Below are positions 9,282 through 17,815 of a stretch of 64,000 bases of DNA, piece by piece (positions within the stretch are counted from its first letter, which is position 1; each line of letters starts with the position of its first letter). The notes below the pieces were generated by a model that saw only the letters and a program-made list of their open reading frames with translations, was not told the DNA's origin and did no database searches. A program made the translations under genes and the position numbers. The stretch covers positions 124,001 through 188,000 of the forward strand of contig NZ_JBNAGJ010000004.1 in NCBI RefSeq assembly GCF_049803795.1, in the 5' to 3' direction. The DNA is from Thalassobius sp002708925 (GTDB lineage Bacteria > Pseudomonadota > Alphaproteobacteria > Rhodobacterales > Rhodobacteraceae).

Positions 9282-10010
9282 TTATGCGCTTGGTAACAGT
9301 TCGGCGCGCCCGAAGACGTCCAGAGTCCACACTTTCTGTCCCTCGAAAATAGCGGTGGTGAGCGGACGGCCATAGCCTGCCCCCCCGTCCAGATTGACGC
9401 GATTTCCCCGGTGTTCGGGGGCCTGGACGGCTGTGTGCCCGTGAACGACCAGCCAGGGATGCGGGCGAGGATCATTCAGGAATTCTCCGCGAATCCACAT
9501 AAGATCATCGGGGTTTTGATTCTGCAGGGAAATGCCGGGGCGAATGCCGGCATGGACAAACAGCAGATCTCCAAGCAGCAGATGTGTGGGCAGGTTGGCC
9601 AGAAAATCCAGATGGGCCTGGGGGACGGTCTGCTGCGCCTCGGCGATCAGCTCATCTGTGGGGCGATCCAGATCGGACATGCCATAGGATTCGAGCGTCG
9701 CCCGACCCCCGATCCGAGGGCCGGTCCATGGCACGCCAGACAAAACGCGCGGGTCCAGGTCAATCCCCTTGGAAACGAAGCCGTGGAACAGGTCATCATG
9801 ATTGCCGCACAGGATTGTCCAGTCCCGACCGGCGGCCTGGCCCTCCATCAGGCGCTGAATGACCTTAGCACTGCCCGGCCCCCGATCCACCAGATCCCCC
9901 AGAAACACGATCTTCGAGTCCGGGCCGCCGTCGGCCTCGATCCGCTGAAGGGCGGTTTCCAGCATGTCATACTGACCATGAATATCGCCAACGGCGTAAA
10001 TGGGGGGCAT
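9282..10010 (-). CDS. PPP-family metallophosphoesterase (serine/threonine phosphatase or Ap4A-hydrolase-like)
   Basis: A 242-residue cytoplasmic phosphoesterase with the full PPP signature: GDIHG at 8-12, GDLVDRGP at 38-45, GNHD at 69-72 and the later metal ligand in VVHGHTAV. These residues bind the two metal ions. The family contains protein phosphatases and diadenosine tetraphosphatases, and the sequence alone does not separate them. The length fits bacterial PrpA/ApaH-like enzymes. The start is supported by AGGAG in the upstream leader. No partner kinase is adjacent. Confidence 0.88.
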   Translation of the reverse strand: MPPIYAVGDIHGQYDMLETALQRIEADGGPDSKIVFLGDLVDRGPGSAKVIQRLMEGQAAGRDWTILCGNHDDLFHGFVSKGIDLDPRVLSGVPWTGPRIGGRATLESYGMSDLDRPTDELIAEAQQTVPQAHLDFLANLPTHLLLGDLLFVHAGIRPGISLQNQNPDDLMWIRGEFLNDPRPHPWLVVHGHTAVQAPEHRGNRVNLDGGAGYGRPLTTAIFEGQKVWTLDVFGRAELLPSA

Positions 10011-10075
10011 TGGGGGCTCCTGCCGGTTTGAGGCACCCTAGGGCAGGGGGGAACGAACGGCAATTGCGTGCAGAT

Positions 10076-10108
10076 AAAAAGCCCCGCCCAACGGATGCTG
10101 GACGGGGC
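10076..10108 (-). terminator. Intrinsic terminator of serA
   Basis: Minus-strand 12-bp stem with two G-T pairs (GCCCCGTCCAGC / GTTGGGCGGGGC), loop ATCC, followed by TTTTTAT. It lies 22 bp past the serA stop. Confidence 0.8.
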
Positions 10109-10130
10109 CTATGTTCAGATTTTGCAACGA

Positions 10131-11723
10131 TTAAGCGTTGAATTCCAGAGGCTTGATCTGCTTGAACAGGCCGGTTTCCGCCAGCGCGTCCAGCGTAGTC
10201 TGGTTCAGCGAATCATCCACATACAGCAGGGCAATCGCCTCGCCACCCGCGGCGGCGCGGCCCAGGGTAAAGTTGGCGATGTTGACGCCGTTTTTACCCA
10301 GAACACCGCCCAGAGTACCGATGATGCCGGGGACATCTTCGTTGGTGGTGTAGAGCATGTGCTCGCCCACTTCGGCGTCGATGTTGATGCCTTTGATCTG
10401 GATGAAACGCGGCTTGCCATCGCTGAACACGGTGCCCGCGATCGAGCGTTCCCGCTTGTCGGTGACGACGGTCACTTTGACATAGCCCTCGAACGCGCCC
10501 GATTTGTCCTGATTGGTGGTGCTGATCTGAATCCCGCGTTCCTTGGCAACAACAGGGGCCGAGACCATGTTCACATCGGGGTTCGATTTCTTCATGATCC
10601 CTGCCACGACCGAGCAGTTCAGCGCGGGCAGGTTCATTTCGGACACAACACCATCGTACAGGATGTTGATGGCTTTGATCGGTTCATCAGTCAACTGCCC
10701 GATGAAGCTGCCCAGATGCCCGGACAGGGCAACCCAGGGGCCCATGACCTTAGCTTCTTCGGCGGTCATCGAGGGCAGGTTCAGCGCGTTTTCAACCGCG
10801 CCATCCAGCAGGTAGTTCGACATCTGCTCGGCCACTTGCAGGGCCACGTTTTCCTGTGCCTCGGTGGTCGAGGCGCCCAGATGCGGGGTGCAGACGACGT
10901 TGGGCAGGCCAAACAGCACGTTTTCCTTGGCGGGCTCTTCGGCGAAGACGTCAAAGGCTGCGCCAGCGACGTGGCCGGATTTCAGCAGCTCGGCCAGGGC
11001 GTTTTCGTCCACCAGGCCGCCGCGGGCACAGTTGATGATGCGCACGCCTTTTTTGGTCTTGGCCAGGTTTTCAGCCGACAGGATGTTGCGGGTGCCATCG
11101 GTCAGCGGCACGTGCAGGGTGATGAAATCGGCGCGCGCCAGCAGATCGTCCAGCTCGACCTTCTCCACGCCCATCTTGTCGGCTTTTTCCTCGGACAGGA
11201 ACGGGTCGAAGGCGATGACCTTCATTTTCAGGCCCTTGGCACGGTCGCACACGATGCCACCGATGTTGCCGGCGCCGATGACGCCCAGGGTTTTGTTGGT
11301 CAGCTCAACGCCCATGAATTTCGATTTTTCCCACTTGCCGGCATGGGTGCTGGCCGAGGCTTCGGGGATCTGACGGGCCACGGCGAACATCATGGCGATG
11401 GCGTGCTCGGCAGTGGTGATCATGTTGCCGAAGGGGGTGTTCATCACAATCACACCCTTTTTCGAGGCCGCCTCTTTGTCCACGTTATCGGTGCCGATCC
11501 CGGCGCGGCCGACGACTTTCAGCTTGTCGGCGTGCTCCAGCAGCGAGGGGGTGACCTTGGTGGCCGAGCGGATCGCCAGGCCGTCATACTGACCGATGAT
11601 TTCGGCCAGCTTTTCCTTGTCCTTGCCCACGTCGGGCAGGAAATCAACGTCGATGCCGCGATCACGGAAGATCTGAACGGCGGTTTCGGACAGTTTGTCA
11701 GATACGAGAACTTTGGGGGCCAT
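10131..11723 (-). CDS. serA: D-3-phosphoglycerate dehydrogenase
   Basis: A 530-residue NAD-dependent enzyme for the first step of serine synthesis (3-phosphoglycerate to 3-phosphohydroxypyruvate). It has the N-terminal substrate domain (MAPKVLVSDKLSETA), a Rossmann NAD site (LGVIGAGNIGGIV), the catalytic Arg and Glu region (NCARGGLVDENAL), the Glu-His region (VCTPHLGASTTEAQ), an allosteric-substrate-binding domain, and a C-terminal ACT domain ending in VDDSLNQTTLDALAET, which usually senses serine. This is the long SerA form. The start at 11723 follows AAAGGACC, and an in-frame extension upstream has no family match. It lies 89 bp after serC in the same direction, so the two are likely one operon. 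Confidence 0.96.
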   Translation of the reverse strand: MAPKVLVSDKLSETAVQIFRDRGIDVDFLPDVGKDKEKLAEIIGQYDGLAIRSATKVTPSLLEHADKLKVVGRAGIGTDNVDKEAASKKGVIVMNTPFGNMITTAEHAIAMMFAVARQIPEASASTHAGKWEKSKFMGVELTNKTLGVIGAGNIGGIVCDRAKGLKMKVIAFDPFLSEEKADKMGVEKVELDDLLARADFITLHVPLTDGTRNILSAENLAKTKKGVRIINCARGGLVDENALAELLKSGHVAGAAFDVFAEEPAKENVLFGLPNVVCTPHLGASTTEAQENVALQVAEQMSNYLLDGAVENALNLPSMTAEEAKVMGPWVALSGHLGSFIGQLTDEPIKAINILYDGVVSEMNLPALNCSVVAGIMKKSNPDVNMVSAPVVAKERGIQISTTNQDKSGAFEGYVKVTVVTDKRERSIAGTVFSDGKPRFIQIKGINIDAEVGEHMLYTTNEDVPGIIGTLGGVLGKNGVNIANFTLGRAAAGGEAIALLYVDDSLNQTTLDALAETGLFKQIKPLEFNA

Positions 11724-11812
11724 GTGTTTGGTCCTTTGATGTCGGGTGGCCGAGTGGGCCATGAATGATGAAGTGGGGGAACGGCCCGGCGTTACCGCCG
11801 GGCAGTCATCAC

Positions 11813-12955
11813 TTATTGGGCTGCGATCTCGGCCTCGAAGGCCCATTCCAGCCAGGGCAGCATCGCCTCGATGTCCGAGGTCTCAACCGTGCCGCCGCAC
11901 CAGATGCGCAGGCCCGCGGGGGCGTCGCGATAGGCACCGATGTCCAGCGCGATGTTTTCGGCCTCCAGGCGTTTGGCCACGGCCTTGGCAAAGGCGGCAC
12001 CGTCCTGAATGCGGTCATCGGTGAACTTCAGGCAGACCGAGGTGTTCGAGCGCGTGGCTTCATCCTCGGCCAGGTTGGCGATCCAGGGCTTGGCGTCGCA
12101 GAAATCGAACACGGCCTGCGCGTTGGCATTGGCGCGGCCCATCAGGCCTTGCAGGCCACCCACGGAACGGGCCCAGTCCAGCGCGACCAGGTAATCCTCG
12201 ACGGCCAGCATCGAGGGGGTGTTGATGGTGGCGCCGGTAAAGATGCCCTCGATCAGCTTGCCGCCCTTGGTCAGGCGGAAAATCTTCGGCAGCGGCCATG
12301 CGGGGGTGTAGCTTTCCAGACGTTCCACCGCGCGTGGGCTGAGGATCAGGATGCCGTGGGCCGCTTCGCCGCCCAGAACCTTCTGCCAGCTAAAGGTGGT
12401 CACATCCAGTTTGTCCCAGGGCAGGTCCATTGCGAATGCGGCCGAGGTGGCGTCGCAGATGGTCAGGCCTTCGCGGTCGGCGGGGATGAAATCACCGTTG
12501 GGAACACGCACACCCGAGGTGGTGCCGTTCCAGGTGAACACGACGTCGTTGTTGAAATCGATGGTGCTCAGGTCAACGATCTGGCCGTATTCGGCGGTTT
12601 TCACCTCGGCGTCGATCTTCAGCTGTTTCACAACATCGGCGACCCAGCCCGAACCAAAGGATTCCCACGCGACCATCTCAGCCTTACGCGCGCCCAGCAG
12701 CGACCACAGGGCCATTTCCACGGCGCCAGTGTCCGACGCGGGCACGATGCCGATTTTATAGTCTGCGGGGATGCCCAGTACCTCGCGGGTGCCTTCGATG
12801 GCATCCTTCAGCTTGGCCTTGCCGATGGCGGCACGGTGCGACCGGCCCAAGGCGGCGTCCGACAGCAGATCCAGCGAGAATGTGGGGATTTTGGCACAGG
12901 GGCCCGAGGAAAAACGCGGATTAGCCGGCCGCGTTGCCGGTTGTTCAATAGCCAT
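11813..12955 (-). CDS. serC: Phosphoserine aminotransferase
   Basis: A 380-residue PLP-dependent enzyme for the second step of serine synthesis (3-phosphohydroxypyruvate plus glutamate to phosphoserine). The N terminus PANPRFSSGPCAKIP and the overall length match the alphaproteobacterial/archaeal SerC subgroup rather than the E. coli type. The PLP Lys sits in TTFSWQKVLGGEAAHG. The ATG at 12955 follows GGAAGGG. The mobile element ends about 28 bp upstream of this start, so serC now depends on a promoter lying partly in element DNA. Confidence 0.95.
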   Translation of the reverse strand: MAIEQPATRPANPRFSSGPCAKIPTFSLDLLSDAALGRSHRAAIGKAKLKDAIEGTREVLGIPADYKIGIVPASDTGAVEMALWSLLGARKAEMVAWESFGSGWVADVVKQLKIDAEVKTAEYGQIVDLSTIDFNNDVVFTWNGTTSGVRVPNGDFIPADREGLTICDATSAAFAMDLPWDKLDVTTFSWQKVLGGEAAHGILILSPRAVERLESYTPAWPLPKIFRLTKGGKLIEGIFTGATINTPSMLAVEDYLVALDWARSVGGLQGLMGRANANAQAVFDFCDAKPWIANLAEDEATRSNTSVCLKFTDDRIQDGAAFAKAVAKRLEAENIALDIGAYRDAPAGLRIWCGGTVETSDIEAMLPWLEWAFEAEIAAQ

Positions 12956-12979
12956 GAATGCTACCCTTCCAGATAAGCG

Positions 12980-12997
12980 CCTCTCGTTGGGGAGAGG
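12980..12997 (-). promoter_or_regulatory. Hairpin in serC 5' leader, candidate serC RNA motif
   Basis: On the serC mRNA the sequence CCTCTC-CCCAAC-GAGAGG folds into a perfect 6-bp stem, preceded by GGGACA and followed about 20 nt later by the serC ribosome site. A structured serC leader motif is known from alphaproteobacteria upstream of serC. Position and hairpin fit, but I cannot check the sequence against the family model. The hairpin lies inside the repeat at the element boundary. Confidence 0.45.
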
Positions 12998-13003
12998 TGT
13001 CCC
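12983..13003. repeat. Left boundary repeat of the element (candidate attL)
   Basis: CTCGTTGGGG followed by AGAGGTGTCCC matches 20253-20272 except for one extra G. The right copy lies 10 bp after the integrase stop codon, where an attachment site is expected. Confidence 0.6.
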
Positions 13004-13197
13004 ACGAACGGACCTATGAAACCCTAGAAAAAAAAGCAATAGGGAAAGATGAGATCGCTAAAAACAGCGCGATTTCGTGCAGCTTTGCGCCGAACAATGC
13101 GGGAACGACCCGCAATCAGCGACACAAAACTGACACAGCAAATCCGACTGCGATCACGGCGGAAGCTCCGCGCACAAAGTCGATTCTCTCCCGTTTT

Positions 13198-13404
13198 ATG
13201 GCCCCGACCCACAAGCGTGTTGCGCGGGTGCTGGGTTATGTGCTGACGCTTGGCACCGCCGACGCATGGATTGGCTTCGTCACGGTCATCACGGCGCGCA
13301 TGACAGTCCAGGAGCGCGCCTGTCTTGCCATCGCTGCGCTGACCTCGCTGCCCGATGACGTCGAAGACATGGTTTGGGCCAGGGGAGGACAGAGCAACGG
13401 TTGA
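13198..13404 (+). CDS. Possible small phage protein (68 aa)
   Basis: An open frame from an ATG at 13198 encodes MAPTHKRVARVLGYVLTLGT and later RMTVQERACLAIAAL and SLPDDVEDMVWARGG, which reads as plausible helical protein. It ends 29 bp before the terminase gene, where phages often carry a small packaging or hypothetical gene. No ribosome site is visible before the ATG, and the frame is open further upstream, so the true start is unclear. No family is recognised. Confidence 0.35.
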   Translation: MAPTHKRVARVLGYVLTLGTADAWIGFVTVITARMTVQERACLAIAALTSLPDDVEDMVWARGGQSNG

Positions 13405-13433
13405 ACGAAGAGAGACGCGTGAAAGAGGATTGA

Positions 13434-15073
13434 ATGAGCGACGCGACAAAGAAAAAAAGAGAGTGGCGCAAGGCGGATGGATCGAAGCTGCCGCCCGCTT
13501 CCGAGCCGTTGAGCCAACGCGGATCGGATCAGTTGCAAGCCGATCTCTTTGGAAATGGTCCCAATGCCGCCGATCTGCTGAATGCACGGGACCGGGGAGG
13601 AGAGTTTTCTCTTTTCGCGCCCGAGGAAAATTCCGCCGATCTGACCGCCGCCGAAAGAGCTATGCGCTTCATGCATAGACTGTCCATTCCCGAGGGGCCG
13701 AACGCCGGGAAGCCGGTCAAGCTGGCCCCGTTTCAGCGCCAATTCATCGAAGGCGCAATGGCCCCGGACGTGTCCAACGCCATTCTCAGCATCGGGCGCG
13801 GCAATGCCAAAACCGCGCTGACGGCAGGGATCGCTCTGGGCGGTCTGCTGGGCGTGTGGGATCGTCAGCCGCGCCGGGAAATCGTGGTGGCCGCGCGAAC
13901 CCGTGACCAGGGCAAAATCGCCTGGGACTTTGCAGCCGGTTTCGCGGCGGGCATGTCCTGCGCGTGATCGCGGCGGATGGCAAATCGGCCCTGGGCGGCG
14001 CTCCCACAATGGTGATCATGGACGAACGAGGGCATTGGGCGCTGGATCGCGGCGACGAGTTGGAACATGCGCTGTTGTCGGGCATGGGTAAGCGCGGCGG
14101 GCGGGCCTTTCTGATCAGCACCAGCGCCAGCGACGACACGCACCCGTTTTCCCGGTGGATCGACGATCCCTTGCCCGGTTCCTATGTCCAGGAGCATCGC
14201 CCGTCCCCCGGCTTGCCTGCGGATGATCGGGAATCGCTGCTGATCGCCAATCCCGGTTCGGAATACGGGATCGGCGCGTCCATGGATTGGCTGGAGGCAC
14301 AGGCCAAACGGGCGATTGCGCGCGGCGGCTCCAGCCTTACCAGTTTCCGGCTCTACAACCGCAATGAACGCGTGTCGGGGGAAACCCGTGAACTGCTGGT
14401 TACCATGGACGAATGGCTGGCCTGCGAGACCGCCAATTTGCCCCCGCGCCAGGGCGGCGTGGTGATCGGGATCGACCTGGGCGGATCGGCCTCGATGACG
14501 GCGGCGGCGTTCTACTGGCCGGAAACCGGACGGCTGGAATGCCTGGGCACGTTCCCGTCTGCCCCTTCTTTGCTGGATCGGGGCCAGTCCGATGGCGTCT
14601 CAGACCGCTATGTCAAAATGCAGGACCGCGGGGAACTGACGGTGCTGGGGGATCGGACGGTGCCGGTGGCCCCATGGCTGGCCGAGGTGTTGCGCCATGT
14701 CGAAGGCGAGACCGTCAGCGCAATCACCATGGACCGTTACAAACAGGCCGAGCTGTCCGAAGGGTTGAATCGTGCAGGCATCCGCGCGCCGCTGGCATGG
14801 CGGGGGCAGGGGTTCCGCGACGGGGGCGAGGATTGCGAACGCTTTCGCCGGGCGGTGTTTGACGGCCAGGTGAAAGCCGAACCGTCGCTTCTGCTGCGCT
14901 CTGCTTTCGCGGATGCGGTCTGCAAACGCGACGACGCCAACAATCTCAAACTCACCAAAGCGCGGTCCACGGGCCGGATCGACGCGGCATCGGCCACGGT
15001 GCTGGCCGTCGCCCAGGGCGCACGGATCGCCGCGCAACCCAGACAGAAAGCGAGAATCCATTGGATGACCTGA
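13434..15073 (+). pseudogene. Phage terminase large subunit, disrupted by an internal deletion/frameshift
   Basis: The first frame (13434 to a stop at 13967) encodes the terminase N terminus with a Walker A-like loop in ILSIGRGNAKTALTAG. A second frame, already readable from about 13949 (GHVLRVIAADGKSALGG), supplies the Walker B segment TMVIMDERGHW and the C-terminal nuclease domain (GIDLGGSASMTAAAF, later Asp-rich segments). The two halves are colinear with one large terminase, but a stretch between the ATPase motifs appears missing and the frame changes at about 13945-13952. The likely cause is an internal deletion, so packaging ATPase activity should be lost. A good ribosome site (AGAGGATTGA) precedes the first ATG. 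Confidence 0.82.
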
Positions 15074-15405
15074 ACGCTTCCCAACTCAATCGCCGTATCC
15101 AGTTTCGGCGCGACGTTGGCACCGAAGACGATGGTTTGCGCCGCGTCCCTGATTGGCAAGACCTTGGCGGTCCGGTCTATGCGCGCCGCCGGGATATTTC
15201 CGATCAGGAAAAGATACTGGCCGGGATGAAAACGAACATTCTGATCGTCCGATTTATCGTCCGCTCCAGCACGTTGACCCGCGATGTTCTGCACTGGGAT
15301 CGTGTGGTGCATGAAGGCGATATTTTCGACATCACGGGCATCAAAGAGGTTCCGCCCGGTCGCGCATTCATCGAGTTCACAGCCAAAATGGACCCGTTCT
15401 CATGA
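15061..15405 (+). CDS. Phage head closure / head-tail adaptor protein
   Basis: A 114-residue protein resembling the SPP1 gp16-type head-tail joining family: an N-terminal LNRRIQFRRDV, a middle VYARRRDISDQEK, and C-terminal beta strands (RDVLHWDRVVHEGDIFDITG). These proteins close the portal and form the tail docking surface. Translation likely starts at TTG 15061, overlapping the terminase 3' end by 13 bp. The stop overlaps the next start by 4 bp (ATGA), so it is part of a tight phage operon. It appears intact. Confidence 0.75.
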   Translation: MDDLNASQLNRRIQFRRDVGTEDDGLRRVPDWQDLGGPVYARRRDISDQEKILAGMKTNILIVRFIVRSSTLTRDVLHWDRVVHEGDIFDITGIKEVPPGRAFIEFTAKMDPFS

Positions 15406-15740
15406 GTGTCCGGCGTGATCACCACCGCTATTCCAAGCGCGTGACGCGGACCAAACGCTGGCAGGTTCTGCGCATGGAAATTCTGGAACGGGATCGGTTC
15501 CGGTGCCGGTCCTGCGGCTGCGGTGGGCGGCTTGAGGTGGACCATATCAAGCCCGTTCGGACCCACCCGGAATTGTCCTACGACCCCGGCAACCTTCAGG
15601 CGCTTTGCCCCAGTTGCCACACCCGAAAAACACGGATCGAGTGCGGGCATCCCCCGCCCCGAGAGGACCGCCAGGATTGGCGGAATGCGGTCGAGGCGCT
15701 GGAGCGCCCCGGCAAAACCCAACTCAAGCCAAAGGAATGA
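15402..15740 (+). CDS. Phage HNH endonuclease
   Basis: A 112-residue HNH nuclease of the kind encoded beside phage terminases, where it assists genome packaging. It has two zinc-binding Cys pairs (CRSCGCGG and CPSCHTRK), the catalytic His in EVDHIKPV, and the Asn region PGNLQALC. The N terminus is strongly basic (RRDHHRYSKRVTRTKRW). It overlaps the adaptor gene by 4 bp at its start, and its stop codon is 2 bp before the capsid start. It appears intact although the terminase it would serve is broken. Confidence 0.85.
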   Translation: MSVRRDHHRYSKRVTRTKRWQVLRMEILERDRFRCRSCGCGGRLEVDHIKPVRTHPELSYDPGNLQALCPSCHTRKTRIECGHPPPREDRQDWRNAVEALERPGKTQLKPKE

Positions 15741-15742
15741 AG

Positions 15743-16861
15743 ATGCTTGAAAGTGTGAAGATCGCGCGGCGGCAAAGCGAAATCCGCCAGAAACTGTCCG
15801 AGCTGGCAGGCAAGGAAAGCCCCAGCGACGACGAGATCCGCAGCATGGAGGATCTGGACCGGGAATACCGCCAGAACGAAACCCGTTACCGCGCGGCGTT
15901 GATTGCCGAGGATACAGAACGCCGCGAGGCCGGGGCCGATCTGGAAACCCGTTCTGCGCAGGAATGGGCCGAGATGATGGCCGGGTTCGAGCTGCGTCAG
16001 GTTGCGCTGGCCCTGGATGAAGGGCGGCAACTGAGCGGCCAGACCGCCGAGATTGTGCAGGAACTGCGCGAACAGGGCGGGTTCCGGGGTGTGCCGGTGC
16101 CGTGGCAAGCGCTGGAAGTCCGCGCCGGGGAAACCGTGGCCGATGGGACGCCGACCCCGACCCAGACGCGCCCGATCATTGACCGGCTGTTCCCCGATAG
16201 TGTGGCCGCGCGCATGGGGGCGCAGATGATCAACATTGACGCGGGCGCGGTGGAATGGCCCGTGACCACCTCCAGCGTCACCGCAGGCTGGGCCGATGGC
16301 GAGACCGAAAATGTGGCTGGACCCAGCGCCTATGCGACCACGGACAAATCCATGGCGCCGGACCATAACCTTGGCATTCAGATGAAAATCACCCGCAAGG
16401 CCCTGAAACAGACCGGCGCAGCACTGGAACAGGCTGTGCGGCGTGACATGAACGGGGCCATGGGCGTCGCGCTGGATCACGCTGTATTCCAGGGCAGCGG
16501 GGCCAATGGTCAGCCCTTGGGTGTGATCACCGGCGCGGCCACGTATGGGATCACGTCCACCGCGATTGACGCACAGGCGAGCTGGGCCGCTTTCCGTGCT
16601 GCCGTGACCCGGTTCATGACCGCCAATACCGCCGGATCGCCCGATGCGGTGCGCGCCCTGATCCGGCCCGAGCTGTGGGATTATCTGGACGGGGTTCTGA
16701 TCCCCGGCACCGCCGTGACGGAATGGGATCGCCTGGTGAAGAACATCCCGGCGGGCAATATCGCCATGACGAATAACGGCCTGGCCGAGCCTTCGGGATC
16801 GCCCCTGTCCACCTCTTCGCTGCTGACCACCCGCGCGGGCGGCGTGGCTCCACTCTGGTGA
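15743..16861 (+). CDS. HK97-type phage major capsid protein, 3'-truncated
   Basis: A 372-residue capsid protein. The N-terminal part is a charged coiled coil (ARRQSEIRQKLSELAGKESP), the expected scaffold/delta domain, followed by the HK97-fold shell domain (GETENVAGPSAYATTDKS, QMKITRKALKQTGAALEQAV, LDHAVFQGSGANGQPLGV). The ATG at 15743 is preferred over 15737 because AAAGGA then has proper spacing. The C terminus ends abruptly in TRAGGVAPLW, without the final beta strands and E-loop-side residues normally seen, and the DNA runs directly into portal coding sequence in another frame. The gene was probably fused to portal DNA by a deletion. Confidence 0.8.
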   Translation: MLESVKIARRQSEIRQKLSELAGKESPSDDEIRSMEDLDREYRQNETRYRAALIAEDTERREAGADLETRSAQEWAEMMAGFELRQVALALDEGRQLSGQTAEIVQELREQGGFRGVPVPWQALEVRAGETVADGTPTPTQTRPIIDRLFPDSVAARMGAQMINIDAGAVEWPVTTSSVTAGWADGETENVAGPSAYATTDKSMAPDHNLGIQMKITRKALKQTGAALEQAVRRDMNGAMGVALDHAVFQGSGANGQPLGVITGAATYGITSTAIDAQASWAAFRAAVTRFMTANTAGSPDAVRALIRPELWDYLDGVLIPGTAVTEWDRLVKNIPAGNIAMTNNGLAEPSGSPLSTSSLLTTRAGGVAPLW

Positions 16862-17298
16862 TCGAGGGCGTGGCCCAGGCAACGGCGGCGGGGATGAACC
16901 CCCAACTGGGTCAGAAGCCCGACCAGTTGTCGCCCGATCTGTCCAAATCCATGACGGCCGAGACCCTGACCGCCGCGCGGGCGGGCATCCTCATGGCCTA
17001 TGGTGTGTTGCCCTCATTGCTGAACCCTGCGGCCACCGGCCCCGTGGTCCGCGAGGCGCAGCGCTAGCTGGCCCTGTGGACCCTGCAACCCGTCGCCCAA
17101 TTGTTGGCGCAGGAAGCCACCGCCAAGCTGGGCCAGGCCGTGACCGTGGACACGATCCGCCCCTTGCAAGCCTTCGACGCAGGCGGACGCGCCCGTGCTC
17201 TGTCGGCAATCGTCAAGACAATGGCCGAAGCCAAAGAGGCGGGCATTCCGCCCGGTGACCTGGCCGGGGCCATGCGCATGGTGGATTGGGGGCAATAG
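16846..17298 (+). pseudogene. Phage portal protein, C-terminal remnant with a nonsense codon
   Basis: A continuous frame from about 16846 reads GSTLVIEGVAQATAAGMN, then LSPDLSKSMTAETLTAAR, YGVLPSLLNPAATGPVVREA, a TAG at 17065-17067, and LALWTLQPVAQLLAQEA up to a stop at 17298. This matches the C-terminal third of HK97-type portal proteins as I know them (residues for the clip and stem are absent). Restoring the single stop codon would give one unbroken fragment. There is no start or ribosome site. The junction with the capsid gene lies at about 16835-16850. Confidence 0.7.
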
Positions 17299-17303
17299 GG
17301 AGA

Positions 17304-17546
17304 TCAGCTGCCCTTTAACGCAGCCTCGAAATCGGAGTGCAGCTTGGCAAAGTGGGCTTTCTGGCCCTCAGTGTCGATCAAGGAGTGAAATAGGGGGGAT
17401 GCGGTGTTGATGACCTCGCATCCGTTCACCTCGATCAGGTTGCCTTCGCGGCCCGTGACCGTCACACTGGTAGTCACCTTGTCATAGCCAGCGTCGGTCA
17501 GCTCTAGCATGACCAGCGAGTAATTCCTTCCGCCCTCAATCATCAT
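17304..17546 (-). CDS. Small hypothetical protein cotranscribed with the XRE regulator (80 aa)
   Basis: An 80-residue product with beta-rich character (SLVMLELTDAGYDKVTTSVT) and no membrane segment or known motif. Its ATG overlaps the XRE stop codon (ATGA) and AAGGAG lies just upstream, so it is translationally coupled to the repressor. Such partners of phage repressors can be immunity or toxin-antitoxin accessory genes, but nothing in the sequence shows which. Confidence 0.65.
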   Translation of the reverse strand: MMIEGGRNYSLVMLELTDAGYDKVTTSVTVTGREGNLIEVNGCEVINTASPLFHSLIDTEGQKAHFAKLHSDFEAALKGS

Positions 17547-17776
17547 TTGCTCCTTGTTTTCAAGCGGACGCCCGCGCCTCCACCATTTTCTGCGATAAAC
17601 TCCACCCCGGCCCCCTCAAGAGCTTCTAGCATCCTGATTTGGGCGGTGGTGGATACGATGCGACGTTCCTTCTCAAAGTCCACGATTGTAGAGAGGCCAA
17701 AGCCCGCCGCATTCGCCAATTCTGTCTGTGTCATTCCGATGAGCGCCCGAGCGGCTCGGCATTGTGCAGGTGTCAT
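17543..17776 (-). CDS. XRE-family transcriptional regulator (phage repressor type)
   Basis: A 77-residue helix-turn-helix protein: MTPAQCRAARALIGMTQTEL, then ANAAGFGLSTIVDFEKERR, the classic Cro/C1 fold, followed by a short tail with no peptidase domain. The start at 17776 is chosen because the helix-turn-helix begins there. There is no obvious ribosome site, and a palindrome begins 2 bp upstream of the start, so translation may be leaderless or weak. It is divergent from the MutS-like gene, and the palindromes at 17778-17794 and 17816-17832 lie between them, the layout of a lysogeny switch with autorepression. Confidence 0.85.
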   Translation of the reverse strand: MTPAQCRAARALIGMTQTELANAAGFGLSTIVDFEKERRIVSTTAQIRMLEALEGAGVEFIAENGGGAGVRLKTRSK

Positions 17777-17777
17777 A

Positions 17778-17794
17778 TCGACAAAAATTGTTGA
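17778..17794. promoter_or_regulatory. Palindromic operator 1 of the XRE switch
   Basis: TCGACAAAAATTGTTGA, an imperfect 17-bp inverted repeat directly upstream of the XRE start. It shares 16 of 17 bases with operator 2. Confidence 0.65.
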
Positions 17795-17815
17795 CGCATC
17801 GGTCTCACCCCTATA

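Larger units (their letters stand above)
12956..13433. other. serC upstream region and left end of the integrated element
   Basis: This stretch holds the serC ribosome site, a hairpin that may be the serC leader, the left copy of the element repeat, an A-rich run at 13023-13033, and one possible small gene (13198-13404). Between 13034 and 13197 I see no supportable gene. The serC promoter should read leftward out of about 13020-13070, but no clear -35/-10 pair stands out. Confidence 0.5.

Noticed and set aside
10068..11768. Plus-strand open frame (566 codons) opposite serA
   Set aside because: His/Gly/Gln-rich shadow of a well-supported gene.
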